A stretch of DNA of 64,000 bases from AWTP1-13 sp963840075 (lineage in GTDB: Bacteria > Pseudomonadota > Alphaproteobacteria > Rhizobiales > Hyphomicrobiaceae): positions 62,001 through 126,000 of the forward strand of contig CAWIXS010000027.1 in the NCBI GenBank assembly GCA_963840075.1, read 5' to 3'. The notes below the pieces were generated by a model. That model saw nothing but the letters and a program-made list of their open reading frames with translations, had not been told where the DNA came from and did not search any database. The translations under genes were made by a program, and so were the position numbers. Shown here piece by piece: positions 29,957 through 37,213 of this stretch (positions within the stretch are counted from its first letter, which is position 1; each line of letters opens with the position of its first letter).

Positions 29957-30838
29957 ATGATCAAAGTGCCGCAGCAGCAGATTCCGGGCGTTTTCCATCG
30001 CCGCGTCGGCGACATCATCGTCACCGCCATCAGCGACGGCTTCCTCGACGGAGGGCTCGATGTGCTCCGCAACATCAGCGAGGCGGAAGCGCGTCGGCTC
30101 CTCGCCGACAATTTCCGGCCGTCACGCCGCACCGCCGTCAACGCCTTTCTGATCTATTCGGCCGGCCGCCTCGCCCTGATGGAGACAGGCTCGGGCAACT
30201 ACCTGCTGCCCACCGCCGGCAAGGTGCTGGCCAACCTCGCCGCGGCCGGCGTCGACCCTGCCGACATCGAGGCCGTGCTGCTCACCCACATGCACCCCGA
30301 CCACTCCGCGGGCCTCACCGACATGACAACGGGCAAGCGCAACTACCCCAACGCCCAGCTCATCATGCACGAGCGGGAGCCCGAGCACTGGTTCGACGAC
30401 GCCATGATGGCGCGCGGCACCGAGCGCGAGAAGAAGCTCTATTACCAGGGCGGCCGGGAGCAGGTGGCGCCCTACAAGGACCGCTGGCGCCTGTTCAAGG
30501 GGGAGGGCGAGGTATTCCCCGGCGTCACGGCCATTCCCCGCACCGGCCACACGCCGGGCCACACCACCTACCTGATCAGCTCCGGCAATGAGCAGCTGCT
30601 GATCTGGGGCGACACCGTGCACGTGCCCGAGGTGCAGACCGCGCGCCCCGAGGTGTGCATGGTGTTCGACACCGACCAGGAGGCTGCAGCCGTCTCGCGC
30701 CGCAAGGTGTTCGACATGGCCGTCACCGACCGCCTGCTCGTCACCGGCATGCACCTCAACTTCCCGGGCTTCGCCCACCTGGTGCGCAGCGGCACCGCCT
30801 ACCGCCTGATCCCGGCCGCATGGGAGCAGACGCTCTGA
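29957..30838 (+). CDS. Metallo-beta-lactamase-fold hydrolase, cytoplasmic
   Basis: The 293-residue protein carries the MBL metal signature THMHPDHSAG near residue 113, a later His in GHTPGHTTY, the bridging Asp in LIWGDTVH and the final His in GMHLNFPG. No signal peptide is visible. The layout (an N-terminal RVGDIIVTAISDGF, a long insert with YPNAQLIMHEREPEHW) resembles the lactonase/AttM-like branch of the superfamily, but the substrate is not deducible; an N-acyl-homoserine lactonase or a generic esterase are both possible. ATG 29957 follows a GGAG ribosome binding site. The gene stands alone after pckA. Confidence 0.85.
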   Translation: MIKVPQQQIPGVFHRRVGDIIVTAISDGFLDGGLDVLRNISEAEARRLLADNFRPSRRTAVNAFLIYSAGRLALMETGSGNYLLPTAGKVLANLAAAGVDPADIEAVLLTHMHPDHSAGLTDMTTGKRNYPNAQLIMHEREPEHWFDDAMMARGTEREKKLYYQGGREQVAPYKDRWRLFKGEGEVFPGVTAIPRTGHTPGHTTYLISSGNEQLLIWGDTVHVPEVQTARPEVCMVFDTDQEAAAVSRRKVFDMAVTDRLLVTGMHLNFPGFAHLVRSGTAYRLIPAAWEQTL

Positions 30839-31364
30839 GGCTGGTTGCGTTGTGTTGAGCAGGCTGCTCTGAGGCTGGCGTCCGGTCGCGACGCGCGCAC
30901 CAACCGTGCCATCCCGGTGCTTGTCATCGGGCTCCACTCCGTCGCTTGCTCCGGCGCGCGTGGAAGTTTGAATGCGGGGCCAAGCCTCGGCCCGACGTCG
31001 CTTTAGGCGCTCAGCCCGAGGCGCCGGCCCCCTCCTGAGGATGACGCGATTTTGCGCGGTGCTGCCTTGATTGAGGCGCACGGTAGAGCTGAACCTCGGC
31101 TACAATCGACGCGCGAGTGCTCCCGCAAGGCCGACCACGGGACCCGAAGGGACAAACGCGGGGAATGTCACAGATCCAGCGGATGGCAAACTGCAGGAGC
31201 CCATTGGCGCCAACGCAAAACGTACGCTCGACGACAGACGCACTCACAACGCCAGGGACGCTATCAGCATGCACAACTCGTGTCGCCCGCTTTGCGGGAA
31301 TGGCCGCCCCAACTCTGTGGATAGGCCCGCGAGGTCCCTTTGCAGCGGATCGGGACGGCCCGGC
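30839..31364. other. Spacer with degenerate palindromic repeats
   Basis: It begins with a 13-base direct repeat GCTCTGAGGCTGG (30832 and 30865), then holds remnants of CATCCCGGTGCTTGTCATCGGG-type intergenic palindromes to about 31050. From 31071 an open frame continues into the DUF1194 gene but lacks protein-like composition before the signal peptide at 31365. No other gene seen. Confidence 0.45.
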
Positions 31365-32189
31365 ATGCGGCAACGGCGCGGCGGTGCGCTTGCCGCCCGT
31401 CTGGCGGGCGGCCTTCTTGCGTGCCTGCTTTGGATGGACGGCGCGACGGCGCAAACGGCGGTGGACCTGGAGCTCGTGATCGCGGTCGATGTGTCGCTCT
31501 CGATGGACCTCGACGAGCAGCGGCTGCAGCGGGAAGGCTATGTTGCAGCCTTTCGTGATGGCGAGGTGCAAAAGGCGATCACGTCCGGGGGATACCGGCG
31601 CATCGCAGTCGCCTACATGGAATGGGCAGGCCCGCAGTGGCAGAGCGTGATCATCCCATGGACCGTCATCGACAGCCCTCAGGCCGCCCTTGCCTTTGCC
31701 GACCGGCTCGAGAAGCAACCGATCTCGCGCGAGCGCTGGACATCCATCAGCGGCGCCCTGCAGTTCGCCAAGAGCCTGCTGGGCAAGAGCAACGCCCGGG
31801 GTGATCGCCGCGTCATCGACATTTCCGGCGACGGCCCCAACAACGCGGGACCGCCGGTGCAGATCGCCCGCGCCGCGCTGCTGGCCGACGGCGTCGTGAT
31901 CAACGGCTTGCCGATCATGCTCAAGGTCGGCACGCCGGGCTTCTTCGATCTCGCCGACCTCGACCGCTACTATGCCGCCTGCGTCATCGGTGGCCCCGGA
32001 TCCTTCATGGTGCCCGTGAAGACCCTCGCCGAGCTCAAGGAGGCCATCCGCCGCAAGCTGCTTCTGGAGATTTCCAGTCTCGCCGCGCCAGCGCCGATCA
32101 TCCCCACGCAGACGACGCCAGCGCCGTCCTACGACTGCCTGATCGGCGAGCGGCAGTGGCAGTGGTACCTGGACCGGGGGCCGAATTGA
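31365..32189 (+). CDS. DUF1194 (von Willebrand A-like) exported protein
   Basis: A 274-residue protein with an N-terminal signal peptide (basic MRQRRGGALAAR, hydrophobic core LAGGLLACLLW, then GATAQTAVDL). The mature part starts with ELVIAVDVSLSMDLDEQ, a MIDAS-type DxSxS metal site, followed by ISGALQFAKSLL and VIDISGDGPNN, and a C-terminal helical segment. DUF1194 proteins are widespread in alphaproteobacteria; their function is unknown to me, and a divalent-metal-dependent adhesion role is inferred from the fold. ATG 31365 is chosen because it begins the signal peptide. The next gene is also exported. Confidence 0.85.
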   Translation: MRQRRGGALAARLAGGLLACLLWMDGATAQTAVDLELVIAVDVSLSMDLDEQRLQREGYVAAFRDGEVQKAITSGGYRRIAVAYMEWAGPQWQSVIIPWTVIDSPQAALAFADRLEKQPISRERWTSISGALQFAKSLLGKSNARGDRRVIDISGDGPNNAGPPVQIARAALLADGVVINGLPIMLKVGTPGFFDLADLDRYYAACVIGGPGSFMVPVKTLAELKEAIRRKLLLEISSLAAPAPIIPTQTTPAPSYDCLIGERQWQWYLDRGPN

Positions 32190-32280
32190 TCGGCCGATGC
32201 GAAGGGCTGGGCTTGCATGCTATTCGCTGCGCGCCACTCGCACTTCCCCTTCCCCCAACAAATATCGTTCGAGGCCATCA

Positions 32281-33093
32281 ATGCTAATCCTGCGCCTGGT
32301 AATGATTGTGGGGGTGGCTCTGGCCGCGGTGCTGGCCAAGCCCGCTCCAGCCGCGGCGCAGGCCGCCGACCGCTGCTTTGCCGTCTCGCGGGCCCCGAGC
32401 CCGATCGTGCCAGCCTCGGTGCACAAAGCCGCGCTCGCCGCGCACGAGGTGCGCCTGACGTTCGTGGGGCATGCGACCTGGCTCATTGAGAGCGCCGGCG
32501 GGGTCAGGATCGCCACCGACTACAACGACTACATCCGGCCGTCGGCGGTGCCGGAGATCGCCACCATGAACCGGGCGCACACCACGCACTACTCGATCGC
32601 CCCCGACCCCGCCATCAAGCTCGTTCTGCGCGGCTGGAACCCGGAGGGCGGACCCGCCAAGCACGACGTGTCGCTGGCCGACGTGCGGGTGCGCAACGTC
32701 GCCACCAACATCCGCGACTGGGTCGGCGGCCACATCCCCCACGGCAACTCCATCTTCATCTTCGAGATTGCCGGCATGTGCATCGGCCATCTGGGCCACC
32801 TGCATCACACGCTGACCGACCAGCAGGTCGCCCACATCGGCCAGCTCGACGTGGTGATGGTGGCCGTCGACGGCAGCTTCACGATGGATGTCGCCGGCGT
32901 GGTGGAGACGCTGAAGACGCTGCGGGCGCGCCTGATCCTGCCGATGCACTACTTCAATCCCTTTACGCTCAACCGCTTTCTGGACCGCATCCGCGCCGAT
33001 TTCCCGGTCGAGATGGCGAAGGAGCCAACCGTCGTCGTCTCGCAGACGATGCTGCCGCGCGAGCCCAAGGTGCTGGTGCTCCCCGGCAACTGA
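32281..33093 (+). CDS. Exported metallo-beta-lactamase-fold protein (UlaG-like)
   Basis: A 270-residue protein beginning with a signal peptide (MLILRLVMIVGVALAAVLAK, then PAPAAAQAAD). The core shows VRLTFVGHATWLIESAGGVRI, the start of the Lactamase_B_2/UlaG fold, then RIATDYNDY, HLGHLHHTLTDQQ and MHYFNPF with likely metal ligands. It lacks the classic HxHxDH, as UlaG relatives often do in altered form. Function unknown; a periplasmic hydrolase is inferred. ATG 32281 is at the signal peptide. It follows the DUF1194 gene by 91 bases in the same direction and may share its transcript. Confidence 0.8.
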   Translation: MLILRLVMIVGVALAAVLAKPAPAAAQAADRCFAVSRAPSPIVPASVHKAALAAHEVRLTFVGHATWLIESAGGVRIATDYNDYIRPSAVPEIATMNRAHTTHYSIAPDPAIKLVLRGWNPEGGPAKHDVSLADVRVRNVATNIRDWVGGHIPHGNSIFIFEIAGMCIGHLGHLHHTLTDQQVAHIGQLDVVMVAVDGSFTMDVAGVVETLKTLRARLILPMHYFNPFTLNRFLDRIRADFPVEMAKEPTVVVSQTMLPREPKVLVLPGN

Positions 33094-33109
33094 CGATCGA
33101 GGCGCGGGG

Positions 33110-33568
33110 TTACGGCTGTAGAGGCCCGCCGGAGGACGACTCTTCGGATGCGGCCTTGAAGTCCAGCAGCAGGGCTTTCAGCTCGGGCTCTTGCACGGCC
33201 GCGGCCGCGGCCGCCAGGGTGAACCAGGCCCGCTGGCGCCGTTCGCACTCCGGCCAGGTCTCGAGTTCCTCCTCGACCTCGAGCAGATAGACGGCGACCC
33301 GCACCGGCACCGGCCCCGTAGGCCGGCGCTTCTCATAGGTGTAGGACCCGATGCTGCCGTCACGCGCCGCGCCCAGCACGCCCGCCTCCTCGCGCGCCTC
33401 GGCTGCTGCGGCCATGAAATCGTGCTGGCCGGGGCAGGGCCATCCCTTGGGGATGATCCAACGCTGGGTCTGCAGCGTCGTGATCAGGAGAACGAGCAGT
33501 TGGCCATCGGGACCGCGCCTGACCGGCAGGGCTCCGACCTGTGGGGAGAATTCTGTAGCACCCATCAT
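33110..33568 (-). CDS. Nudix hydrolase (diphosphoinositol-polyphosphate-hydrolase-like)
   Basis: A 152-residue protein with RWIIPKGWPCPGQHDFMAAAAEAREEAGVLG, the start of a Nudix box. The PKGW and C-terminal REEAGV parts are kept, although the first Glu and the Arg of the GX5EX7REUXEEXGU consensus read Ala here. The flanking IGSYTYEKRR and VRVAVYLLEVEEELETWPE(C)ERRQRAWFTL are typical of the DIPP/MutT branch that cleaves nucleoside or inositol pyrophosphates. Activity is likely but the weakened box makes it less certain. ATG 33568 or 33565 may be the start. It converges on the upstream lactamase-fold gene. Confidence 0.8.
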   Translation of the reverse strand: MMGATEFSPQVGALPVRRGPDGQLLVLLITTLQTQRWIIPKGWPCPGQHDFMAAAAEAREEAGVLGAARDGSIGSYTYEKRRPTGPVPVRVAVYLLEVEEELETWPECERRQRAWFTLAAAAAAVQEPELKALLLDFKAASEESSSGGPLQP

Positions 33569-33686
33569 GGATCATATGTGACGGCATCGCCGCCGTATGA
33601 CAAGCCTCCTGGACTGAAATTGGCTTCCGCCCCCCGCCTCCTGCCGGCGAGAAGATCCATCGCGCAGGGCAGGGAGAGGACGCCCG

Positions 33687-34271
33687 TCAGGTATCGTATC
33701 GCGCGGCGAGCTCTCGCTCGGCCTCCTCCTTCCAGCGGCGCATCTCTGCCTCGTGCTTGGGGCCGTCCCAGGCGCGATGATTGCCCTCGATGTAGGCCAG
33801 GGCGTTGCGGTGGTAGAGCATGGCGTTGACGCGGTTGGCCACGAAGCTGCTCGCCGTGCGCACGACGCGCGCGGGCGTGCCCATCACGACGGAGCTCGGC
33901 GGCACAACCATGTTGTTGGCCACGTAGCTGTGCGCGGCGACGATCGAGCTCTCGCCGATCTCGGCGCCCTCCATGACGGTTGCACCGATTCCGATCAGGC
34001 AGTTGTCGCCGATCCTGCAGCCGTGCAGCACGGCGCGATGCCCGATCGAGCAATGGTCGCCGACGACGGTCGGAGCGCGGTCGCCCACATGCACCATGAC
34101 GTGATCCTGCAGGTTGGAGAGGCGGCCGATGCGCACCACAAAGGCCTCGGCGCGGATCACGGCATAGGGCCACAAACTCGAACCTTCTCCGATCTCGACG
34201 CTGCCGTAAATCCGCGCCGTCGGATCGATGTAGGCCGCAGCGGGGAATCTCGCCCGCAGGTCCCGGTTCAT
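33687..34271 (-). CDS. Gamma-class carbonic anhydrase-like hexapeptide-repeat protein
   Basis: A 194-residue left-handed beta-helix protein. The repeats run from ARIYGSVEIGEGSSLWPYAVIRAE to SSIVAAHSYVANNMVVPPSSVVMGTPARVVR. Metal-binding histidines are visible in NLQDHVMVHVG and SIGHRAVLHGC, in the spacing of the gamma-carbonic-anhydrase/YrdA family. A C-terminal helix follows. Family members may act as carbonic anhydrases or as structural relatives; which applies is open. ATG 34271 is used. It is divergent from pyrE, with 138 bases between the start codons. Confidence 0.88.
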   Translation of the reverse strand: MNRDLRARFPAAAYIDPTARIYGSVEIGEGSSLWPYAVIRAEAFVVRIGRLSNLQDHVMVHVGDRAPTVVGDHCSIGHRAVLHGCRIGDNCLIGIGATVMEGAEIGESSIVAAHSYVANNMVVPPSSVVMGTPARVVRTASSFVANRVNAMLYHRNALAYIEGNHRAWDGPKHEAEMRRWKEEAERELAARYDT

Positions 34272-34409
34272 GGCCGACCCCCCTCGCGATGTGCGCCAGC
34301 TCGTGGAAGCCCACGAGGCACACAGCCACCAGCACGCCCGGGCGCGCTTGACAGAGTGCTCCTCCCCGGGAGAAGCCTTGCCGCGTCCGATCGCACCCGG
34401 AGCCCGATC

Positions 34410-34973
34410 ATGGCAGATGCCGAAGCCGCCCGCAGCCGTCTCATCGAGATCGTCAAGGCCCGGTCGCTCCGCACCGGTGCCGCCATAACGCTGGCCTCCG
34501 GGAAGACCTCGACATTCTACATCAACCTGAAGCCCACCATGCTGGACGCGGAGGGGGCGCACCTGCTCGCCGGCCTGATCCTCAACGAGCTGCGCGATGC
34601 GAGCGTCGACCTCGTCGGAGGCATGGAGATGGGGGCGGTCCCTCTGGCGGCCTGCGTCGTGGCCGCCAGCCGCACGCGCGGCCCACGTCTGGGCGGTTTC
34701 TTCGTGCGCAAGCAGGCCAAGGACCACGGCACCAAGAGCCTGGTGGAGGGGTTGGCCGACGGCGAAACGCTCAAAGGCAAGCGCATCGCCATGCTGGAGG
34801 ATGTCACTACCACCGGCGGGTCCACCCTGCGTGCCATTGAGGCACTCAAGGCCGAGGGCGCCATCATCGACCGGGTGATCGTCGTGATCGACCGCGAGGA
34901 GGGGGCCGCCGAGACCTTCGAAGCGGCCGGCATCCCCTTCACCGCCCTCCTGACGGCCGCAGACTTCCGCTAG
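34410..34973 (+). CDS. pyrE: Orotate phosphoribosyltransferase
   Basis: PyrE makes orotidine monophosphate from orotate and PRPP. The 187-residue product has SGKTSTFYINLKPTML near residue 30, GGMEMGAVPLAA, GFFVRKQAKDHGT with the catalytic Lys loop, and the PRPP-binding signature IAMLEDVTTTGGSTLRAI near residue 128. Length is slightly short of the E. coli enzyme but normal for this order. ATG 34410 opens the conserved frame; sequence upstream of it is the divergent promoter region. The gene is intact. Confidence 0.95.
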   Translation: MADAEAARSRLIEIVKARSLRTGAAITLASGKTSTFYINLKPTMLDAEGAHLLAGLILNELRDASVDLVGGMEMGAVPLAACVVAASRTRGPRLGGFFVRKQAKDHGTKSLVEGLADGETLKGKRIAMLEDVTTTGGSTLRAIEALKAEGAIIDRVIVVIDREEGAAETFEAAGIPFTALLTAADFR

Positions 34974-35289
34974 CTAGGTGCTCTGCCGCCAACGCTTCAT
35001 CGCCTTCTGGGTGTTGTGAGCTTCGACCGACCACCGAGGCGTCATTCCGGCGCTTGCCTGCACCGTCGGAGGCCGGCGTCGCCGGCATCCACCCACAGCC
35101 AGCGCTGGAGCAAGCCGATAGGTGGATTCCGGCGACAAGCGCCGGAACGCCAAATGCGAGCTGCCCGCTGCTTCATTCAGGCGGTGTCAATTGAACGGTG
35201 ATTTGTTTCACGTGAAACAATGCAGGAGAGACCGAGCCGAGAGAACCTGACGCTCCGGTCCCGCTGACGCTTGCGTCGGGACTAGCCGC
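34974..35289. other. Repeat-bearing spacer downstream of pyrE
   Basis: Holds an inverted repeat with perfect 12-base arms TTCCGGCGCTTG (35046-35057) and CAAGCGCCGGAA (35136-35147), plus a GATTCCGGCGACAAGC copy, i.e. a degenerate intergenic palindrome, and a parS-like site (35204-35219). No gene. Confidence 0.5.
35204..35219. promoter_or_regulatory. parS-like centromere site (perfect match)
   Basis: TGTTTCACGTGAAACA, a perfect 16-base palindrome (18 with the flanking T/A), is identical to the broadly conserved bacterial parS consensus bound by ParB. It lies in gene-free DNA. parS sites cluster near the chromosomal origin in most bacteria. An E-box-like match for another regulator is unlikely at full 16-base identity. 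Confidence 0.8.
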
Positions 35290-35631
35290 TCACTCCACCT
35301 TCTCATAGCCGCGCTTGAGCATGCATTCGTCGTGGACCTGGCGGCGGAAGGCGCTCTTGGGGTGCTTGTTCGCGTCCTCATTGTCGGATTGCGCAACCAG
35401 CACCCCGATCACCCCGCCCACCAGATAGCCGGTAACGACATTCTGTGTAGCCTGCTCCTCGGTGAGCTTGGTCCTCCGGGCAATCCGCCAGCACTGTGCC
35501 GCGTCGCGCTTCTGAGCCGCCGCCGACGCGCCCTTCTTCTTGAATGTCGCATCCGCATCCTGCCCGAGTGCATGACCGCACAACAGCAGGGCGCCGGCTG
35601 CCGCCAGCAGAGCCTTGGCCGTAGTATTCAT
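35290..35631 (-). CDS. Small exported protein, paralogue of the 35843-36421 gene
   Basis: A 113-residue protein not recognised by name. It starts with a signal peptide (MNTTAKALLAAAGALLLCGHALG), then QDADATFKKKG, and contains TEEQATQNVVTGYLVGGVIGVLVAQ, a short Gly-rich hydrophobic segment of glycine-zipper type, ending with a Cys-containing, charged tail (HDECMLKRGYEKVE). The same layout and the phrases ALLAAxGAALLCGxALG, EEAxQxVVxGYLxGGxxG and a late Cys occur in the next gene, so they are paralogues. ATG 35631 has a GGGGGAG ribosome binding site. Envelope location is inferred. Confidence 0.8.
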   Translation of the reverse strand: MNTTAKALLAAAGALLLCGHALGQDADATFKKKGASAAAQKRDAAQCWRIARRTKLTEEQATQNVVTGYLVGGVIGVLVAQSDNEDANKHPKSAFRRQVHDECMLKRGYEKVE

Positions 35632-35842
35632 GATCTCCCCCCTCAACAGCCCTCAGCTTAGCAAGCCGCAGGCAGCACGGCCCGAGCAACAGCCCCAGGG
35701 CCGCCCGAATCTGGCTGTGGCGTTGCAGCGCCGCACTACGTTCGCCAGCAAGCCCGAGAGGGCACGCGATTGCCGGTGTGGCCACCGGGCTTGGCGCAGG
35801 TGGCTCAACCGTGAGGTCTTAAGACGGGCGGACAGCGGTCGC

Positions 35843-36421
35843 TCACTCGTCATCATCATCGTCGTCACCGTCGCTTTGCTCGTCCTGGCGCTGCCCCTGC
35901 TTGCCCTGCTGCCCCTGGCCCATGCAGTTGTTGTAGACCTCGTCCCAGACGACATTCGGCTGCTTGTAGGCCTCGTCGTTCTGAGAGGAGGTGATCAGCG
36001 CCCCGAGAAGTCCGCCGGCCAGGTAGCCGACGACGACTTTCTGCTTGGCCTCCTCCTGGGCCACGCGCGCCCGCTCGGCGAGCTTCCGGCAATCCGTCGC
36101 CTTGCGCTCGTCCCGCTCTTGACGCTCCTGCCGTTGCAAGCGCTCGACCCGCTCCAGGCGCACTTGCCGCTCCTGGCGCTCCTCGCGCTCGCGACGTTCC
36201 TCACGCTCTCGGCGTTCCCGCCGCTCCCCGCGCTCGCGCTCCTCCCAGGACGGCCCCGCGTCGTTCCCCTGACGCGGAACATGGCGGCTGCCGTCATACC
36301 GCACGTCGAAACCAGGCGAGGAGCCCTTGCGCGGGAGCCTGACCTTCTCATCGCCCAGCGCTTGACCGCACAGCAACGCGGCGCCCACAGCGGCAAGCAC
36401 GGCTCTGGCCGTTCTATGCAT
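35843..36421 (-). CDS. Exported protein with an Arg/Glu-repeat domain and acidic tail
   Basis: A 192-residue protein of unknown function. Its order is: signal peptide (VLAAVGAALLCGQALG); a short linker; about 55 residues of tandem Arg/Glu heptad-like repeats (RERGERRERREREER and on), predicted to be a single highly charged helix or coiled coil; KATDCRKLAERARVAQEEAKQKVVVGYLAGGLLGAL, a glycine-zipper segment shared with the neighbouring paralogue; a Cys-bearing segment (NNCMG); and a tail rich in Gln and ending in a run of Asp. The Arg/Glu block is an insertion relative to the paralogue. Codons GAG/CGC/CGT dominate the repeat. ATG 36421 is used. Confidence 0.8.
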   Translation of the reverse strand: MHRTARAVLAAVGAALLCGQALGDEKVRLPRKGSSPGFDVRYDGSRHVPRQGNDAGPSWEERERGERRERREREERREREERQERQVRLERVERLQRQERQERDERKATDCRKLAERARVAQEEAKQKVVVGYLAGGLLGALITSSQNDEAYKQPNVVWDEVYNNCMGQGQQGKQGQRQDEQSDGDDDDDDE

Positions 36422-36744
36422 CGTTCCCCTACGCACCTTTGCACGAGCAGTCTTACCAAGCGGAGTAACGAGCCGTGCAAGGCAGATTGCGCAACCGGCT
36501 CGAACGGCGCCGGAATTCGCGAGTCATGTGTCGGCACGGCAACGCTCGCCGGCCGCTCGCGTTAACACATGCAGCTGCACTTGTTTCACGTGAAGCATAT
36601 GCTGCTGCAATGAAACCCGGCCCAATTGACCGCTGCGGTCGCTTGCGGCACCCGCAGCGCACGGCGCTGGTGCTCGCCCCCGCACATTGGCTAGGTTGGG
36701 CACACCACCCGAACCATCCTCCTCGACCAGCCCCGGAGGGACCC
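36422..36744. other. Spacer upstream of the TRAP genes
   Basis: A 323-base gene-free stretch containing the second parS-like site. An open frame runs through it into dctQ but is not protein-like before 36745. Confidence 0.4.
36582..36597. promoter_or_regulatory. Second parS-like site, one mismatch
   Basis: TGTTTCACGTGAAGCA differs from the parS consensus only at position 14 (A to G). It is 1378 bases from the perfect site and on the other side of the two paralogous exported-protein genes. One mismatch is often tolerated by ParB. Confidence 0.65.
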
Positions 36745-37213
36745 ATGGAGCGCCGGCGTCACCTCATTGCGCGAGTGTGCGGTCTATTCGCCGCGCTCTG
36801 CCTCGCCGGCATGATGCTGCTGACGGTGGCCGACGTTGCCTTGCGGGCGGCCTTCAACACGCCGATCCGCGGCGTCTACGAGCTCATGGAGCTGCTTCTC
36901 GCCGGCACCTTCTTCCTGGCCCTTCCGGCCGTCTTCCTGCGCGACGACCACATCCTCGTGAACCTCTTCGACACCGCGCTGCCGCGCCTGGTGCCCCTGC
37001 TCAAGCGTGCCTACGCGGTCCTGGCCGCGATCGTGCTGGGCGTCATCGCCTGGCAGGGCCTTCTCGCCGCAGCCGAACTCGTTCGCCTTCAACGACATGA
37101 CCGCCGACCTCGGGCTTCCCCGCGTCTGGCACTGGACGGCGCTGCTCGTCGGCATCGTTGCCTCCGCCGTCGCTGCCTTGGCCATGGCCTGGTGGAGGAG
37201 CGAGGGTCCATGA
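36745..37213 (+). CDS. dctQ: TRAP transporter small membrane subunit, one frameshift
   Basis: The DctQ subunit forms the permease with DctM and binds the periplasmic receptor-ligand complex. From ATG 36745, the first 110 residues give three membrane helices (LFAALCLAGMMLLTVADVALRAAF, ELMELLLAGTFFLALPAVFL, RAYAVLAAIVLGVIAWQGLL) with the family's N-terminal RRHLIARVCGLFA. The frame changes near 37078, after which FNDMTADLGLPRVWHWTALLVGIVASAV completes the last helix; the TGA at 37211 overlaps the dctM ATG by 4 bases. The break is likely a sequence error. No dctP receptor gene is in the window. Confidence 0.85.

Noticed and set aside
31311..31320. A DnaA-box-like TGTGGATA upstream of the DUF1194 gene
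   Set aside because: Single, one mismatch to the full box, and not accompanied by AT-rich DNA or further boxes, so no origin is claimed.
35615..36565. A Leu-rich plus-strand frame opposite the Arg/Glu-repeat protein
   Set aside because: Its leucine repeats are simply the reverse complement of the GAG/CGC repeat codons; the minus-strand reading has a signal peptide and a paralogue.
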